NCBI GenBank assembly: GCA_964542855.1
Contig: CAZIWJ010000205.1
Span: forward strand, 1 to 6,736
Reading direction: 5' to 3'
Origin: CAZIWJ01 sp964542855
GTDB taxonomy: Bacteria > Bacteroidota > Bacteroidia > Cytophagales > Cyclobacteriaceae
Length of the DNA: 6,736 nucleotides
Shown here: positions 3,992-6,736 of the stretch, piece by piece
Numbering within the stretch: the stretch's first letter is position 1
How the letters are laid out: each line of letters opens with the position of its first letter
Position numbers and translations under genes: made by a program
Notes under the pieces: model-generated
Databases searched by the model: none
Told to the model about the DNA's origin: nothing
The model's input: only the letters and a program-made list of their open reading frames with translations

Positions 3992-6736
3992 TTATGGTGA
4001 TAACTTTCCTTTTAAGTATTGGCCGGTATAGTTATCCGTTTGCCTGGCCAGCTCTTCAGGCCGGCCCTGGAACACTACCTTACCCCCACGCTCGCCACCT
4101 TCCGGACCGAGATCAATAATCCAGTCGGCCGACTTAATTACTTCCATGTTGTGCTCTATAATAACCACGCTGTTCCCCTGTTCAATAAGGGCATTAATGG
4201 CAATCATTAGCTTGTGGATATCGTGGAAATGCAAACCAGTAGTAGGCTCATCGAAGATAAACAAAATATGTTCTTTCTCCCTGCTGGCGGCGGTGGCGTT
4301 CGGGCTCCTTTTGCCTAGGAAGGAAGCCAGTTTCACCCGCTGGGCTTCGCCCCCACTCAACGAGTTAGACGACTGGCCGAGGCGCACATAACCCAGCCCT
4401 ACATCCTGCAGGGGTTTCAGGCGGTTAATAATCGGTTTTTCGCTGGCGAAAAAATCGATGCTTTCGTTCACGGTCATGTCGAGTACTTCGGCAATATTCT
4501 TATCGCCGTAGGTTACCTCCAGCACCTCCTGTTTGAATCGGGTGCCTTTACAAGCTTCGCAGGTGAGGAAAATATCGGCCATAAACTGCATTTCAATTTT
4601 GTTTACCCCCTCGCCCTGGCAGGTTTCGCAGCGCCCGCCGTCTACGTTAAAGGAAAAGTACGCCGATTTGTAGCCCCGTTGCCTGGATAAGGGCTGTTCG
4701 GCAAACAGGGAACGAATGTGGTCATAGGCTTTCACGTAAGTTACCGGATTGGAACGCGACGACTTTCCGATCGGGTTCTGGTCTACGAATTCAATCTGGG
4801 TAACCTTTTTCAGGTCGCCGTCCAGGCGATCGAACTTACCGGTGGTTTCGTTAACTGTACTCAGCGTTTTACCCAGTGCCGGGTACAGGATTTTTTTAAT
4901 CAGGGTAGACTTTCCCGATCCGCTTACGCCGGTTACCACCGTTAGAATGCCGAGGGGGATATCCACGTCGATGTGCTTCAGGTTATTTTCGTTGGCCCCG
5001 CGAACACTGATGGAGTGGCTGAAATTACGCCGGCTGTCGGGAACGGGGATGCTGTCTGTACCCTGCAGGTAGCGAACCGTATGAGTACTCACCGCCTGCC
5101 CGTTGCTCTTGCGGATGTCTTCCAGTGTGCCCTGGAACACCAGCTCACCACCGTGCAAACCGGCATCGGGGCCAATATCAATAATCTGGTCGGCTGCGGT
5201 CATCACTTCCTCTTCGTGTTCAACCACAATAACAGTATTTCCCAGGTCGCGCAATTTCTTCAGTACTTCTACCAGGCGGTTAGTATCGCGGGGGTGCAGG
5301 CCGATGCTGGGTTCGTCGAGGATATACATAGAACCCACCAGTGCGCTACCCAACGAAGTGGCCAGTTTAATGCGCTGGTACTCTCCTCCCGACAGCGTGG
5401 CCGTAAGCCGGTTCAGGGTAAGGTAGCCCAGCCCAACCTCGTTCAGGTAATGCAGGCGGTTATTAATTTCCCTGAGCAGGCGGTCGGCAACTTTGGCGCG
5501 GTGCGGCTCCAGGTCTAGCTCTTTAAAGAAAGTAATAACCCGTTCAACGGGCATCAGCACCAGTTCGAGAATGGAACAGCCGTTAATTTTAACGTAAGCA
5601 GCGTCTTTGCGCAGGCGGGTACCCTTGCATTCGGGGCAGGTGGTTTTTCCCCGGTAGCGCGAAAGCATAACGCGGTACTGGATTTTATGCGTTTTCGATT
5701 CCAGGTAACGGAAAAACTGGTTTAGCCCCTTAAAATACTCGTTACCGGTCCAGAGTAATTCCTTTTCTTCTTCGGTTAGCTCAATGTAGGGGCGGTGAAT
5801 GGGATAGTTGAACTTAATACCCTGCTTCAGCAGCGGGGCAACCCATTCTTTCATGGTTTGTCCGCGCCAGGGGGCTATGGCCCCTTCGTACACCGACAGG
5901 CTTTTGTCGGGCACTACCAGGTCGGGGTCGATGCCCAGTATACGGCCAAACCCTTCGCAGCGGCGGCAGGCACCGTACGGATTGTTGAAGGAAAAGAAAT
6001 TTACGCTGGGTTCTTCAAATTCCATCCCGTCGCGCTCAAACTTATCGGAAAAGGTAAGGCGTTCAATGTTCGTCCGGGAATGGGCAATATCCACGTAGCA
6101 GGTGCCATCACCTTCGTAAAAGGCCGTCTGCACGGAGTCGGCCAGGCGGTATTGCAGCTCTTCATCCTTGTATTTTACAGCTGCCCGGTCAATAAGAATA
6201 GACAGGCTTTCCTTTCCGGGCAGTTCAGCCCCTTCCTGTAGCAGGTCTTCGATTTGGAGAACATCCTGCCCGGAAGTAACCCGGGTAAACCCCTGTTGCA
6301 TAAGAATATTCAATTCATCGTGCAGCTCGCGTCCGTTCAGTGGCCTGAGCGGGCACTGAATCATAAAGCGGGTTTGTTCGGGCAGGGAAAGAACACGATC
6401 TACCACGCCACTGGTGGTATCGCGGGTTACCGGCTCGCCGCTTACCGGGGAATAAGTAATACCGATGCGGGCAAAGAGGAGTTTAAGGTAATCGTAAATT
6501 TCCGTGGTAGTACCAACGGTAGAACGCGGGTTACGGGTGTTTACTTTCTGCTCAATGGCGATGGCCGGGGAAACGCCCCGGATGTACTCCACTTCCGGTT
6601 TTTCCATCCGACCCAGGAACTGGCGGGCGTACGAACTCAGGCTTTCCACGTACATGCGCTGACCTTCCGCAAAGAGCGTATCGAAGGCGAGCGATGATTT
6701 ACCGGACCCCGAAAGGCCGGTTACCACCACCAGCTT
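3992..6736 (-). CDS. uvrA: Excinuclease ABC subunit A, 5' end beyond the window
   Basis: UvrA is the damage-sensing ATPase of nucleotide excision repair. With UvrB it scans DNA, loads UvrB at lesions and leaves before UvrC cuts. The visible 914 residues (numbered from the first full codon, 6734-6736) carry both ABC modules. Module 1: Walker A GLSGSGKS (7-14), CxxC pairs C257/C260 and C367/C370, signature LSGGE (448-452), Walker B YILDEPSIG with D474/E475, H-loop H507. Module 2: Walker A GVSGSGKS (603-610), zinc finger Cx2Cx19Cx2C (C703, C706, C726, C729), signature LSGGE (793-797), Walker B LFIFDEPTTG (825-834), H862. UvrA is usually about 940 residues, so roughly 30 N-terminal residues are missing off the right edge; the GTG at 6728-6730 is internal, not the start. 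No broken motif is seen. Any SOS or LexA box would lie outside the window. Confidence 0.98.
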   Translation of the reverse strand, partial: KLVVVTGLSGSGKSSLAFDTLFAEGQRMYVESLSSYARQFLGRMEKPEVEYIRGVSPAIAIEQKVNTRNPRSTVGTTTEIYDYLKLLFARIGITYSPVSGEPVTRDTTSGVVDRVLSLPEQTRFMIQCPLRPLNGRELHDELNILMQQGFTRVTSGQDVLQIEDLLQEGAELPGKESLSILIDRAAVKYKDEELQYRLADSVQTAFYEGDGTCYVDIAHSRTNIERLTFSDKFERDGMEFEEPSVNFFSFNNPYGACRRCEGFGRILGIDPDLVVPDKSLSVYEGAIAPWRGQTMKEWVAPLLKQGIKFNYPIHRPYIELTEEEKELLWTGNEYFKGLNQFFRYLESKTHKIQYRVMLSRYRGKTTCPECKGTRLRKDAAYVKINGCSILELVLMPVERVITFFKELDLEPHRAKVADRLLREINNRLHYLNEVGLGYLTLNRLTATLSGGEYQRIKLATSLGSALVGSMYILDEPSIGLHPRDTNRLVEVLKKLRDLGNTVIVVEHEEEVMTAADQIIDIGPDAGLHGGELVFQGTLEDIRKSNGQAVSTHTVRYLQGTDSIPVPDSRRNFSHSISVRGANENNLKHIDVDIPLGILTVVTGVSGSGKSTLIKKILYPALGKTLSTVNETTGKFDRLDGDLKKVTQIEFVDQNPIGKSSRSNPVTYVKAYDHIRSLFAEQPLSRQRGYKSAYFSFNVDGGRCETCQGEGVNKIEMQFMADIFLTCEACKGTRFKQEVLEVTYGDKNIAEVLDMTVNESIDFFASEKPIINRLKPLQDVGLGYVRLGQSSNSLSGGEAQRVKLASFLGKRSPNATAASREKEHILFIFDEPTTGLHFHDIHKLMIAINALIEQGNSVVIIEHNMEVIKSADWIIDLGPEGGERGGKVVFQGRPEELARQTDNYTGQYLKGKLSP

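Noticed and set aside
4973..5518. A 181-residue plus-strand open frame inside uvrA
   Set aside because: It is antisense to well-conserved UvrA motifs (signature, Walker B and second Walker A region). Long antisense frames are common over GC-richer coding DNA.
1..6736. CRISPR array, tRNA or rRNA genes
   Set aside because: No regularly spaced repeats, and no cloverleaf or rRNA-like sequence was recognised on either strand by eye.

Overview
The window looks like chromosomal DNA of a member of the Bacteroidota, perhaps the Chitinophagaceae or a relative (inference). The grounds are start codons mostly without a Shine-Dalgarno sequence, Bacteroidetes-style promoter fragments (TTTG / TAnnTTTG), and protein sequences of Bacteroidota type (UvrA, the XRE/PIN operon, an exported metallo-beta-lactamase-fold protein, and the C-terminus of a probable M28-type peptidase).

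Layout. Bases 1-83 are the last codons of a plus-strand gene, probably a secreted zinc peptidase. Bases 120-1355 form an AT-richer insert. It holds a plus-strand gene fragment (135-242), a strong bidirectional terminator (265-295), and a minus-strand operon: XRE-family regulator (broken), then small antitoxin, then PIN-domain (VapC-like) toxin. The insert is bracketed by an imperfect direct repeat (32-119 and 1356-1451) that contains the 3' end of the peptidase gene and the DNA just after it. The peptidase tail is therefore present twice, once on each side of the toxin-antitoxin island. Next come an exported UlaG-like metallo-beta-lactamase-fold hydrolase (1499-2245, plus), a 421-base gap without a convincing gene (2246-2666), an MFS transporter (2667-3863, plus), and uvrA (3992-6736, minus, 5' end beyond the window). 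The MFS gene and uvrA converge on a short spacer with two small hairpins.

How the genes relate. The peptidase and the MBL-fold protein were probably neighbours on one strand before the island arrived between them; the second repeat copy keeps the DNA upstream of the MBL gene as it would have been. The toxin-antitoxin genes are tightly packed (8-base gap, then 10-base overlap) and look co-transcribed and translationally coupled. The XRE gene carries an in-frame TAA at codon 15, inside its DNA-binding domain, while antitoxin and toxin read intact; the operon may have lost its autorepressor. The MFS transporter and uvrA are ordinary housekeeping or metabolic genes with no visible link to the island.

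I see no unmistakably new system. The most interesting structure is the toxin-antitoxin island flanked by duplicated gene ends, with no recombinase in view.
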